A stretch of 64,000 nucleotides of DNA, taken from positions 62,001 through 126,000 of the forward strand of contig CANXME010002325.1 of NCBI GenBank assembly GCA_948144175.1, read 5' to 3'. Each line of letters starts with the position of its first letter. The first letter of the stretch is position 1. Positions 33,357 to 44,212 of this stretch are shown piece after piece. A program made the translations under genes and the position numbers. Below the pieces are notes generated by a model, which was not told the origin of the DNA, ran no database searches, and was given only the letters and a program-made list of their open reading frames with translations. This DNA is from Closterium sp. NIES-65. Lineage: Eukaryota > Streptophyta > Zygnematophyceae > Desmidiales > Closteriaceae.

Positions 33357-34055
33357 AAGGGGGGAATGAGGAGGGGAGGTAGAGAAATAAATGTAAAGAA
33401 GGGGATATGAGGGGTGAACAGGGGGGGGGAGAGGTGAGAGGAGAGCGGAGGGGAGACGGGCATACAGAGGGGTGCGGACGAGGGGAGAACAGGGCGAAAT
33501 CACGTAAGAACAGAGGGGACCAGCCGGGTGAGCGGTAAGGAGACGGGATGAAAGCGGGGAGGAAGGGGGAGGAGTGCGGGGAAGGGGGGAGAGCAGGGAG
33601 AATTGAGCAACGAGCAGAGCGGACATGAGGGGTGAGCAGTAAGGAGAGGAGATGAAAGCGGGGAAGAGAGTGATGGGAAGGAGGAAATAGCGGGGAGAAC
33701 TGAGTGGGAAACAGAAAGGAAATGAGGGGTGAGCGATAAGAAGACGAGATGAAACCGGGGAGGGGGGGAAAAGGGGAGGTGGGGTGGGGGGAACGAGGGG
33801 AGAGTAGGGCGAATTGAGCAAAGAGCAAAGAGGTGAGCGGTAAGGAGATGAGGAATGAGCGGAAAGAGATGGGGGAGAACCGGGGGAACGAGGAGAGAGC
33901 GGTAGAAGATGAGAGTATCCCTCCCCACCCAACCACTCCCAACCACACCCCGCCACTCTCCCTCTCAGCCCTTCTCACCCACCCCGCATGCTCCCTTACT
34001 GCTCAGCTTTCACTTGTTTTACCGTCTTGCGTGGTAACGGTCCGCTTCAATGTGC

Positions 34056-34655
34056 ACGCGCCTACGGACCGAAGCTATCAACGCGTCCGCATATTAAGTG
34101 CATACGGATCTATGTGCTCGCAGATCGGTACTACTATTGCGTCCGCAAATGGTGCTAGAGCGTCATTAGTCCGCCTGCAAATGAACGTTATTACTCGGGC
34201 CGCAACGCAACTTTTAAGATGAACGCAAAAATCGTATAGCTGGCGGTACTTACTTGAAGCTACGTGAAGCGGCGAATATTAATCTACGGCAAATATTAAC
34301 CGCGACACACACTAACCACGGTGTTAAGACTTCAATTGTGCTTAGCTCCGAGAAGGAATGCGGGATGAAAAGCAGAAAGCGGCAGTAAAGCGCGTAGCGC
34401 TTAAATCTAGCAGAGACTGAAGACCTAAAAGATAGAAACGAAGATGACAGGCGTGCATCACTGAAGTGAATGAAAGGTGTGAGGTGCCGGTCGGTAAAGA
34501 CTGGTTGGTGGATGTGCGACAGTGGACCAAATCACCCTCAATCCCTATTGCCAGAACCTCGTTCAGAGGCAGCTCAACTTCGTGGCAGCTCCACTTCTTA
34601 CAACATTCCGCACATTACGCAAACAAGAACTGCCACGTTAGATTTCTCCTAGACT
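34056..34655. other. Intergenic; no gene seen
   Basis: Normal-complexity sequence without recognisable coding or element ends. Confidence 0.5.
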
Positions 34656-36036
34656 CTTCCTGCCCCAGCTCCAAACCTGCGTAGCCAGCTGACAAAGACC
34701 ATCCACAAGCAATTCGCTCCCTGTGGGGTCCCTGAGAAGGAAGCTTATGCCCTGTGGGGTGCTTTGGGAGGAAGAAGAGGGTGTTGAGTTGGGGGGAGAA
34801 GGATGGGAAGCTTGAGGTAGTAAAGGCGTAAAGCCTTGTGGTGGAGAGAGGTAGAACATAGGCATTGGTTGTGTGGGATAATAGGGAAAGGGATGAGGTT
34901 GACTTGGGTAGAGTTGGGATGATTGAAGTTGGGGTAAAGGGAATTGATGAGTCTCATTTTGAGAGCTCACTGCGTAAGATAGGGCGGCTCGACCCTTAGA
35001 AGTAAGAAGGTGAGGTGGAGGGGTCCAATTGGGAGGTTTTCGAGGACACTTGAATCATGGATGTCCCCATTGATGACAAAAATGACAAGTGAAATTGAAT
35101 TTCCCCGATTGGGGCTTAGCGGGTTGAGAGGGATTAGATGAGAAAGGTTGATTGGGCGATGAAATTGATGGGGGGTAGCGACCAATGATAGATGGGTTAG
35201 AAGGCTTACTTGCTTGTCGTTGATTCTTGCCTTTGTTGTTGTTGTAGTTGTTGTTGTTGTTGCCGTGACCTTGAGTAGAAACGGCGGCCGACCATGCGGG
35301 TTTGTTGTTCTCCTCCTTTGCCTTGGCTAGCTCGCGCGTTTGATGCTCGTTGATAAGGGTGTTGAAGATGAAGTCGCGCGTCTTTTGTTTCTCGGGAAAA
35401 GCTTGAATCGTGCTCCTCATTTGAATCCATTCCGATGAAAGCCCGGCGAGGAGAATAGTAATGAAGAGCTTCTCGGGAACGGTGACTTCGAGGACGTCGG
35501 CGTCGTTGAGAAGAATCTCCGCGCGCTCCAAGTACTCGGGAATCGTCTCCTTTTGCTCCATCCGTAGGTTGGAGATCTTGCCCCACATTTCCGCCTTGGT
35601 GCTCTCGGTGCGAGGTTGATGGAGCCTTGTGAGCCTCTCCCACGCGCGCTTGGCACTGTCGGAATGACTTGCGCACGTGAGCAACGACTTGGCATATTGA
35701 TCTTGGACGGAGTTGGGGAGGTAGAGGTAGGCTTCGGCATTCTTCTTGATCCACGCGGTTTGCTCTGTGGGAGGGGCTTCGGAGGTAGGAGGAGAGAGAG
35801 AACCAGAGTAAACAGGCCACCACTCTTGGAGAGTGGAGGCCATTTGGAAGCGAATTCGCCACGTTTGGAAGTCCTTTCCGTTGAACCGTGGCACTTCTAG
35901 CTTAGGGGTTAAGAGAGGGAAGAGTAGGGGATGATGAGGTGTCTTTTCCTCCCGTGTTGCCGCTTACTTCGGAGGAGCTTGATTCTCCTTGCGAAGTGGC
36001 ACTCTTTGGCTTAGAGCCTTTGGGAGAGGGAGTCAT
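34640..36036 (-). pseudogene. Copia gag polyprotein, broken
   Basis: Starts MTPSPKGSKPKSATSQGE (36034-36036). Continues with PRFNGKDFQTWRIRFQMAST, WERLTRLHQPRTESTKAEMW and LLAGLSSEWIQMRSTIQ, the plant Copia gag (UBN2-like) fold. It ends in a zinc knuckle CHFCHQWGHP.FKC. Breaks: a one-base frameshift near 35908 before the conserved domain, and a TGA inside the knuckle (35055-35057). Asn- and Pro-rich segments flank the knuckle. Gag forms the virus-like particle of the retrotransposon. This copy could not make it intact. The final codons run into the 68-bp direct repeat, so the true gag end has been lost. Confidence 0.85.
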
Positions 36037-37516
36037 GGAGAGCGGGTATAAAGCTCTTGTTAAGAGGACACGAGCGAAAGCGAGGAGGTAAGTGGCTCTG
36101 ATACCAGTAGAAAAATGAGATAAGGACAAAAGAGTATGATTGCACACTAGAATAAGACAAGAGTGAACAGTAGAACTGTAGCATATGAGGATGTGTTTGA
36201 TAGAAGAGAAGATGATACTTAGAACTTGTGCTTATAAAGAGAAACTTGTGTAGGGTGGAATGCTTGATGGGGTAAGAACTCAAAAGAGAAGAAGAGTGTG
36301 AGCTTGTTGAGAGAATGAGAGAGGTAATAAACACTTACTTAAGTGAATCTTACTAGGGATAGCTGTAGAAGTAGCTTGAAAGAAGAACTTGAACTTGTAT
36401 GGTTTACTTGGGAGTGACTTCAAGCCTTGGGTTGGATGATGATCCTGTTGGGATTCTGACAGATCCTTCCTTGAGCTTGTAGCTTGTAGCTTCCTTATAC
36501 TCTTAAGGAGTGTGAGGTAGACTACTCTTCACTTGATAACTACTTTGCAGACTATGTGAGAGAGAGCCTTATGAGCATAAACTTATATTAAAGAAAGTAT
36601 AGTACAAGCCTTATAGATCCATGAAGGATACATAGGCATGCATAGAAGAGTAACCATCAATGGTAGCCTTAGAAGAGAGTAGTATGAGAATATCAACTTT
36701 GGAGACATTGAAACTTGGTTGCTAGTGAGGAGCCTTTGTAGTTGAAGAGGAGATTGAAGGAGAAGCTTGGAATGAGCTTGGAGAGGAGCTTGATGAAGAA
36801 GCTTGAGAGGCATTGTTGTCATTGAAGAACCTTCTTGAGAAGTTGTAGAGATGCTTGATGTAGATGAATAGTATTGGAGCATATGGTGGTAGTTGAGCAC
36901 TTGGTGAGTTGGAGATGTAAGCCTTGTTGAGTTAGAAGAGAGCTTAGTGAGTAGGATAAGTATGAGTGGAGAAGATGATGAGCTTTGTTGCCTTGGAATA
37001 GGTGGTGATGGGATAATCGTGAAGTCCTTAGGGATGAGGTGGCAACTTTGGTGACTTGGGAAAGGAAGGAAGGAAGGAATAAATGAGAGGCATGTGGAGG
37101 TTGATGACTAGGAAGTGGAAGCATGTGCTTAAAGGCACATGGGAGGAGGATAATTGGAGGAGGTAAATGACTTGGGTAAACTTTAATGAGTAGGAAAGGA
37201 AAACACATGGAAAATCATGAGGAGTCATGTGCCTTATGGTGGGACTTGAGGATGAGTATGGGAAGTTGGTTTAAATATTGGTTGAGTTGGACTAGGAAAT
37301 GCTATGGTGGTTGGAGATAGTTAAGGAGGAATTGGTGGGCTTGGCTTGGAAAAGATGAGTTGGAAAAGGAAAGTCTTGGTGGTTGGGTAATTTGAATTTG
37401 TTTGGAGGGGTTGGGTAACTTCGGGAAGGTAGGAAGGAAAGTTACGATAGTGTTTTGAGGAGAAGGGGTTGGAGTGCCAAAGTGGGTAGCACGTGATGCG
37501 TGTGCTATTCGCAACA
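34724..37516 (-). mobile_element. Truncated Ty1/Copia-type element (5' LTR plus gag)
   Basis: The 5' LTR (minus strand) begins TGTTGCGAATAGC at 37516 and runs about 1.4 kb to just before a primer binding site at 36095-36106. Gag follows. Protease, integrase, RT and 3' LTR are absent: the sequence stops at 34724 inside or just after gag. Confidence 0.8.
36095..36106 (-). other. Primer binding site for initiator tRNA-Met
   Basis: Minus strand TGGTATCAGAGC, the standard plant Copia primer site, between the LTR end and gag. Confidence 0.9.
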
Positions 37517-37584
37517 CTTCCTGCCCCAGCTCCAAACCTGCGTAGCCAGCTGACAAAGACCATCCACAAGCAATTCACTCCCTG

Positions 37585-38616
37585 AGTATCTCTAAGCCAA
37601 AAACTAAAAGTGTTCAAATTGTACTGTACCACCAGCTCCATCCCACAGCGCGAGGTGGTCTCCAGTGTTGACTGCGGCTACGATCATCCACTGCCATGCG
37701 TTCAACTTTCGCCCGTTCTTTAGCACAGAAGGGAGCGGCCGTGTCGCACCTGACTACACACAGCGTGACTTCATATTTGAAACATATTTGAAGCTGAGTC
37801 GCCTATGCCGCGCGCGGCAGCCTGAGCTCCATGGAGTATGCAGGATGGTTTGTTTAATGCCTAAACCTTATTATTCACAAAAGTCATAAACAGCACTTGG
37901 ATTTATGAAGTACAACAATTGGATTTATAAAGTACAAGCCATACAATTCCAAAATGCATCGCTAGAGCGTCTTCCTCCGGAGTGTCTTCCTCCTCAGATC
38001 CGCCGCCGTTTGAACATCGCCTCCTCCGCAGATCCGTCGCCGCTCGATCTTCCACTTACCCTTGACCCCTCTTGGCCGCTAGAGGCAAATGCCTCTAGCG
38101 TTACACCCGAACACCGCGCTGAGGTGGAGGTCATTCGTTCGGGACACCTGTTTGGGAGGGGAGGGACGATAATTTCGGAAGGGAGGGACGATAATTTCGG
38201 AAGGGAGGGACGATAATTTCGGGTTAAAACCCGCAGCCTGAATTACAAAAAAAGTTGGGAGGTGTTAACACCTTCCCTCCCGAACCAGGGTGGTTACCAG
38301 TTGTTCACCTGCAAAACGTGATGAAGTCGCAGGCAGCTCAGGGAGGTCGCTCGGTTCCTGCGCAACCACTCTGGCCGAGGTGTGCACACCAAACTCGAAA
38401 TATGTAATTCAGGTCGACAGAAACTGCCTAGTCTGATCAGCTAGAGCCGCAGCCATAGCTTAGAACAGCTAGGCTCCAGCCCCATTCCAGCCCCAGGTCT
38501 CTTATTTCCGCCTTACTCTTTAGGACTATTACTCCATTCCGTAAATGCCAGGGATAAACTTTTCGGGATTCTAGGGCACGTTTTTACTCGATCGACATAG
38601 CTAGCCGTGCCCATGG
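37585..38616. other. Intergenic with a 23-bp repeat
   Basis: Contains three units of gggagggacgataatttcgg at about 38154-38222. Otherwise there is only an unconvincing short ORF near 37665-37889. Confidence 0.55.
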
Positions 38617-38779
38617 ATGCACATAGGCTCGTCGCTCTGGTTGCACCTCACCATCGCCCACCGCATCGATGTCGCCCCTGTTCATAGCCGCAGCGTCCTC
38701 TCTGTCCGCGTTTCAAAGATTTTATTCTATTACTTCGTCCCATTCGCTTCTTCTCCCCGATCCCCTTCCGTCCCACACA

Positions 38780-39404
38780 CGCACTCCCCTCCATCGCTCA
38801 CGCATCCTCGCTCCAACGAGCACGCTCCCTCCCCTCCCGTCTCCTTTGCGCAATCCCCATTGTCGCGCACGCTCGCTTCCCAGGGTTGCGGATTACAAAT
38901 TCCTTCCGTCGCCCACGCGCACTCCGTGCCGCCGCGCGCACTCCCTTCCGCCGCCCCCGCCCAAGACCTTCCCGTCGCCCACGCTCACTCGCTTCCCATC
39001 GCCTTCGCGCAATCGTTCCGTCGCCCACTCTCACTCACTTCCGTCGCCTGCGCTCACTCCCGTCGCCCGCGCTCACTCCCTTCCCGTCGCCCACGCTCAC
39101 ACCCTTCCCATCGCCTTCGCGCAATCCTTCGGTCGCACACGCTCACCCCCGCTCGTCGCACACGGCCAATTCCCTTCGTCCCACGCTCACTCCTCCCCGT
39201 CGCGCACGCTCTCTCCCCATCCGTCGCCCACGCTCACTGCCCGTACGTCGCACGCTCTCACTCCCTTTTGTCGCCCACGCTCACCCCCCTCCCGTCGCCT
39301 TCGCTCACTCTCTCCCGTCCCCTTTCTCCCTTCTCATCTCCACCCTTTCTCCCTTCTCATCTCCACCCTTTCTCCCTTCTCATCTCCACCCTTTCTCCCT
39401 TCAG
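38780..39404 (+). repeat. Imperfect GTCGCCCACGCTCACTCC repeats and a 23-bp array
   Basis: Degenerate repeats of cgtcgcccacgctcactcc fill 38780-39310. Four units of ctttctcccttctcatctcc close the stretch at about 39318-39404. Confidence 0.85.
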
Positions 39405-40820
39405 GCTGGAGTTAGAGTCAGCGCATGCAGCGTACGACAGGGCAACGGTTTATTTCCAGGTGCAGAGCCATCCCTCACCTCCGCATCCCTCACCTCCCCA
39501 TCCCTCACATCCCCATCCCTCACATCCCCATCCCTCACATCCCCATGCCGCATCTCCCCGTCCCTCACCTCCCCATGCCTCTCCTCCCCATCCCTCACCT
39601 CCCCATCCTTGCTGCTGTTGCTGTAAATGATGCGGAAACCCGCCCTGTGTGCCCCTCCCCGCGTCACCATCCCCGCCTCTCCCCCGTCAACCCCATCCCA
39701 TCCCCTGCCCTCAGGGATGGGGTGGACGCGAGGTGGAGGAGTGGGGGCGAGTCGTCGTGCTGAGTCGGGGGCGCCGCGACAACGTGGGAGGCACCATTTC
39801 TGCCCCACCCCTTTCCGCCCCAACCTCTTTCCGCCCCACCCCTTTCCGCCCCACCCCTTTCCGCCCCACCCCATTCCGCCCCACCCCATTCCGCCCCACC
39901 CCATTCCGCCCCACCCCATTCCGCCCCACCCCATTCCGCCCCAACCCAGTCTGCCCCACCCCATCTCCTCCCCAACCCTTTCCGCCTCACTCCATTCCGT
40001 CTCAACAAGATCCCCCTGTTTCCCTTCCCGATCGCCCTCTCCCTTATTTCCCTCTATAGCCTCGATCCTATTTTCCCCCAGCCCCCTCTCCCCTGTTTAC
40101 CCCCTTCCCGCCCCTTCACCATCTTCTGCAGGGACAAACGGAAGCGCGTGCTACAGCTGCTGCTGTGCTCGTGCTACAGGTGACCCACAACACAACATGC
40201 TCTGCTGTGCGGTTGTGAGCTCTGTTCTGCTCTGCAGTGCTGTGCAGTGTGGTGCTCTGCTCTGCTGTGCACAGCTACGCGAGATGCGGTGCTCTGCGCT
40301 GCTCTGGGGCTCTGCGGTGCTGTGCTGTGCTCTGCTTGACGCACACCCATCCTCTCCTCTCCCCATCCTCTCCTCTCCCCATCCTCTCCTCTCCCCATCC
40401 TCTCCTCTCCCCATCCTCTCCTCTCCCCATCCTCTCCTCTCCCCATCCTCTCCTCACCCCATCGTCTCCTCTCCCCATCCTCTCCTCTCCCATCCTCTCC
40501 TCTCCCCATCCTCTCCTCTCCCCATCCTCTCCTCTCCCCATCCTCTCCTCTCCCCATCCTCTCCTCTCCCCATCCTCTCCTCTCCCCATCCTATCCTCTT
40601 CCATCCTCTCCTCTCCCCATCCTCTCCTCTCCCATCCTCTCCTCTCCCATCCTCTCCTCTCCCCATCCTCTCCTCTCCCATCCCAGGCGAGCATGACAGA
40701 GGCCCAGACGACCTGCATGGACGTGCTGCCTTCGCTTGCTCCTGTTTTCAGCATGTCAAAGGCCCAGACGAGCCACATTGCAAAAGGGACAGGAAGATGG
40801 AAACACACAAGACTATAGCA
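39405..40820 (+). CDS. Candidate exons of an unrecognised gene (low confidence)
   Basis: Three segments look like spliced exons. 39407-39459 (LELESAHAAYDRATVYFQ) is preceded by a pyrimidine tract and CAG and followed by GTGCAG. About 40132-40180 (DKRKRVLQLLLCSC) follows CTGCAG and precedes GTGACC. The third, from 40685 after CCCAG, contains MTEAQTTCMDVLPSLAPVFS. The minisatellites between them would be introns. I see no homology and cannot place the start. Upstream codons at 38617 onward read through the repeat array and are probably meaningless. Confidence 0.25.
39800..39960 (+). repeat. 15-bp minisatellite
   Basis: About nine units of ccgccccaccccatt with ccttt variants. Confidence 0.92.
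40340..40685 (+). repeat. 16-bp minisatellite ccatcctctcctctcc
   Basis: About twenty units with small length changes. Preceded by ctctgctgtg-type repeats (40200-40335). Confidence 0.95.
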
Positions 40821-41277
40821 ATGGTTCGAGCTTGGTCTTCTATACTGATAATGCAAGCTTATGTCATGTGTATTACATCTCAAAGAAAATATATGTGGGT
40901 CTAAACGTTTACCGGTACATGTTGTCGCTTGATTTGTATGCCGGTCTACAGTGAAACGGGTTACAAAGAAAACTAACAGAGGCTACCATAACAGCAGCAT
41001 GAACAGCGACTTGAGTACAGTTTCAACATGGTGTAAGATGCCATTGGATGTCACAATGAGGACACACAGCAGCCTCAACTGAAATCAAATCGTACTGGGT
41101 TGCTCCATGCTGCAATGCATAGCTCGTGAAGAGAGGGAAGGTGGGAAGGACTGGAGAGGGAAATTAGAAACAGGGAAGGGAGGGAATGCAGGTGAGTCAC
41201 AGGGTCGTGAAACCACTCCAGCTCTTCGAGTTACATGCTTGTTGAAGACAATAACAGGGTTGAAAAAGGACAAGAGA

Positions 41278-41940
41278 GGGGGGGAAGGGATGAGAGAGGG
41301 GAGGACGGGATGAGAGAGAGGAGGAAGGGATGAGAGAGGGGAGGAAGGGACGAGAGAGGGGAGGAAGGGATGAGAGAGGGGAGGAAGGGATGAGAGAGGG
41401 GAGGGGGGATGAGAGAGGGGAGGAAGGGATGAGAGAGGGGAGGAAGGGATGAGAGAGGGGAGGAAGGGATGAGAGAGGGGAGGAAGGGATGAGAGAGGGG
41501 AGGAAGGGATGAGAGAGGGGAGGAAGGGATGAGAGAGGGGAGGAAGGGATGAGAGAGGTGAAGAAGGGATGAGAGAGGGGAGGAAGGGACGAGAGAGGGG
41601 AGGAAGGGATGAGAGAGGGGAGGAAGGGATGAGAGAGGGGAGGAGGGATGAGAGAGGGGAGGAAGGGATGAGAGAGGGGAGGAAGGGATGAGAGAGGGGA
41701 GGAAGGGATGAGAGAGGGGAGGAAGGGATGAGAGAGGGGAGGAAGGGATGAGAGAGGGGAGGAAGGGATGAGAGAGGGGAGGAAGGGATGAGAGAGGGGA
41801 GGAAGGGATGAGAGAAGGGAGGAAGGGATGAGGGATGGGAGGAAGGGATGAGAGAGGGGAGGAAGGGATGAGAGAGGGTAGGAAGGGATGAGAGAGGGTA
41901 GGAAGGGATGAGAGAGGGGAGGAAGGGATGAGAGAAGAGA
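41278..41940 (+). repeat. 20-bp minisatellite gggatgagagaggggaggaa
   Basis: About 32 units, highly homogeneous. Confidence 0.97.
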
Positions 41941-42000
41941 AGGGGGTAAGAAGAGAGAGGAACAGTGAGAAGAGGATAGGCGGGAAGGATGCTGGCCTAG

Positions 42001-42140
42001 ACAGCGTGGAAGGCAAGAAGGGGGTGGACAGGGGAACCAGGGGGCGGGAACAGGGGAACCAAGGGGGGGAAAACAGGGGAACCAGGGAAAACGAACAGGG
42101 GAACCAGGGGGGGGAAACAGGGGAACCAGGGGGGTGACGG
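42001..42140 (+). repeat. Short GGGGAACCAGGG repeats
   Basis: About seven imperfect units. Confidence 0.85.
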
Positions 42141-42199
42141 AGGACATTCAGGGGAAACTGAGCTCAATCGGGGGGGGGTGGGGGAAGAATCTGAGTGCA

Positions 42200-42565
42200 A
42201 TCAGGGGGGGAAACTGAGCGCAATCAGGGGGGGAAACTGAGCGCAATCAGGGGGGGGATCCGAGCGCTCAGGGGGGGAAACTGAGCGCATTCCGGGGGGG
42301 AAACTAAGCGCATTCCGGGGGGGAAACTGAGCGCATTCCGGGGGGGAAACTGAGCGCATTCCGGGGGGGAAACTGAGCGCATTCCGGGGGGGAAACTGAG
42401 CGCATTCCGGGGGGGAAACTGAGCGCATTCCGGGGGGGAAACCGAGCGCATTCCGGGGGGGAAACTGAGCGCATTCCGGGGGGGAAACTGAGCGCATTCC
42501 AGGGGGGAAACTGAGCGCATTCCGGGGGGGAAACTGAGCACATTCCGGGGGGGAAACTGAGCTCG
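42200..42565 (+). repeat. 23-bp minisatellite (gggaaactgagcgcattccg)
   Basis: About 15 units. The 5' units read gcgcaatcag in place of gcgcattccg. Confidence 0.96.
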
Positions 42566-43349
42566 TCATGAATTAGAATGCAAGTTGCGACGTGGGCGGA
42601 TTGGGAGATGATGCGACTGAAAACGGAGAATGAGAAGGGGGAAAGTGGCCTCCGCAAAAAGGAAGCAGCAGCGATTGAAGGGACAATAGGTGTTCGAATG
42701 GGAAGAGGAGAGAAGGCGGCGGGGTGGAAAACCAGGGCGTCGGCGCGAGAGAGGGGAGTAGGCATGGGCGACGGGAATGAGAACGACATCGACGCAGCGA
42801 CAGGTGGGAGAGGAGAGGTCGATGGGGCGAGCGATGGGGAGGGGAAGCGAGGGCGACGGGCGGGGGAAAGCGAGGTCGACGGGCAGAGGAAGAGGGGGCG
42901 ACGGGCGGCGGGGCGGCGAGGGCGACGGGCGAGGCGAGGGCGGTAGGCGGATAAAGCAAGGGCGACGGTCGAGGGTCGCGAGGTCGGCAAAGTGCTAATT
43001 TCTCATCTCCTCGTGCCCATTTTTTCCGTGCTTGACACTCGCATCTTGCGCCTGCGTTTCCCTTCGATTGCATATACGCGCTGCACCTACTAATTCAGGT
43101 TGTCTGAAATGTGCTCACTAAAAAACCCTAGTGGTGTGCGATCATCAGAATCTAAAAGTGAGTGAATGAGTTGTTAGCCGTGCTGTCGCACATTTTCTCA
43201 CTCTACTCCAGCACTCGTGTTGTCGCATTTTGTTTTCGCTAGCTCGCTACTTTCGCGATTCTTACAAACCTCACTCAACCCAAACCGAACCCAACCCGAA
43301 CCTAGCGTTGACTCAGATTTGTAATTCAGGCTTCGGGTTTTAATTTGAG
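42566..43349. other. Intergenic with GGGCGACGGGC-rich stretch
   Basis: Imperfect gcgagggcgacgggc repeats at about 42830-42960. No convincing gene. Confidence 0.5.
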
Positions 43350-43440
43350 ATGAGAGCGACGCCTCAGGAAGATCTCTCTTCCGTTGTCAGGTTGAGCAGA
43401 GCAGTGAAGACGGCCGTTGAGGAGAGGGAAGAGGAGGAGG
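43350..43440 (+). CDS. Possible first exon of an unknown gene
   Basis: ATG at 43350 opens MRATPQEDLSSVVRLSRAVK TAVEEREEEEE, ending at a good donor (GAG|GTAAAC). The composition is protein-like, but no homology is recognised. Downstream exons are unidentified among the repeats; a stretch near 46365-46523 is one weak candidate. Confidence 0.25.
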
Positions 43441-43559
43441 AGGTAAACCGGACCTAACCCAACCCCCCACCACTAGCTCCCTTAATCTATCGTTCCTAAT
43501 CGTCCTAGCTGACAACGCTAGTTCCTGCCTGCAAAGGGAGGGGGAACGGGGGAGGGGGA

Positions 43560-43760
43560 AGGGGGAAGGAGTCAAACTCCAGCGCGGCTCCGCCGGAGGT
43601 CCGCCGGTCCGCCGATCCGCCGCTCTGCTTCATCGCCACGCCGCCACTCCGCTGCTCCGACGCCCCGCCGTCGATCCGCGCCACCGTCGTTCCGCGCCAC
43701 CGTCGTTCCGCCGTCGATCCGCGCCACCGTCGTTCCGCCGACGATCCGTTGTTCCTCTGC
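43560..43760 (+). repeat. CCGCCG/GATCCGC degenerate repeat
   Basis: Short imperfect units such as gtcgttccgccgtcgatccg. Confidence 0.75.
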
Positions 43761-43771
43761 TCCTCGCGGAT

Positions 43772-44095
43772 CCTGCTACAAGGGCAAGCAGAATGAATTA
43801 GTAAAGGTAAAGTAAAAAACTACTAAAACTGAAACGACACCTCACCCTGGAAGTTGTTGTTGCCGTTCCCGCTCCCGTTGCTGCTCTTGTTCCTGCTACA
43901 AGGGCAAGCAGAGAATGTTAGTAGTAAGCAATGAAATAACATTCTTAACTGAAACGACAACTTACTATGATAAAAGTTGCTGCCGTTCCCGCTCCCGTTC
44001 CCGCTACTGCTCCTGCTACAAGGATAAACAGAAACTGTTAGTGATTTTGAAGAAAACAATTAAGTACAATTGAAACAACACCTTACCAGGGAGGG
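43772..44095 (+). repeat. About 120-bp tandem repeat, three units
   Basis: Units contain tcctgctacaaggrcaarcaga and gctgccgttcccgctcccgt. They start near 43770, 43890 and 44010. Confidence 0.85.
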
Positions 44096-44212
44096 TGGTT
44101 GAAGAAGAGCCGCCAACCGCCGTGCGAAGGGCCGCACGACGAGAGAAGGGTCGCCAACCGCCGAGCGACGAGAGAAGCGTCCGAGCGATGCGCCGTGCCA
44201 AACATGCCGCTA

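Larger units (their letters stand above)
32200..34055. repeat. Diverged large duplication, copies about 1.46 kb apart
   Basis: Blocks at about 32440-32594 and 33900-34055 (both ending ggtaacg..tccgcttcaatgtgc) correspond. Purine-rich stretches before each also correspond. G- and A-rich low complexity fills the middle. No gene is called here. Confidence 0.65.
34656..37584. repeat. 68-bp direct repeats flanking the Copia remnant
   Basis: Blocks starting cttcctgccccagctccaaa at 34656-34723 and 37517-37584 differ at about one base. They abut the element on both sides. Copia integrase normally makes 5-bp duplications, so this is not a standard target duplication. A more distant relative of this block occurs on the plus strand near 48350-48395. 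Confidence 0.9.

Noticed and set aside
32763-33978. Long Pro/Ser/Phe-rich minus-strand open frames
   Set aside because: Purine-rich low-complexity DNA gives stop-free frames by composition; no protein-like pattern.
36447-36462. tgttgggattctgaca as a second LTR border
   Set aside because: It lies inside the long 5' LTR, with no matching partner or target duplication.
38617-39630. 337-codon Pro/Ser/His-rich open frame
   Set aside because: Its openness comes from an 18-19 bp repeat and GC-rich composition. Only the last about 20 codons look exon-like.
41197-42147. Long SSLPPLSHPFLPSLIP-type open frames
   Set aside because: Simple translation of a 20-bp minisatellite; open in several frames.
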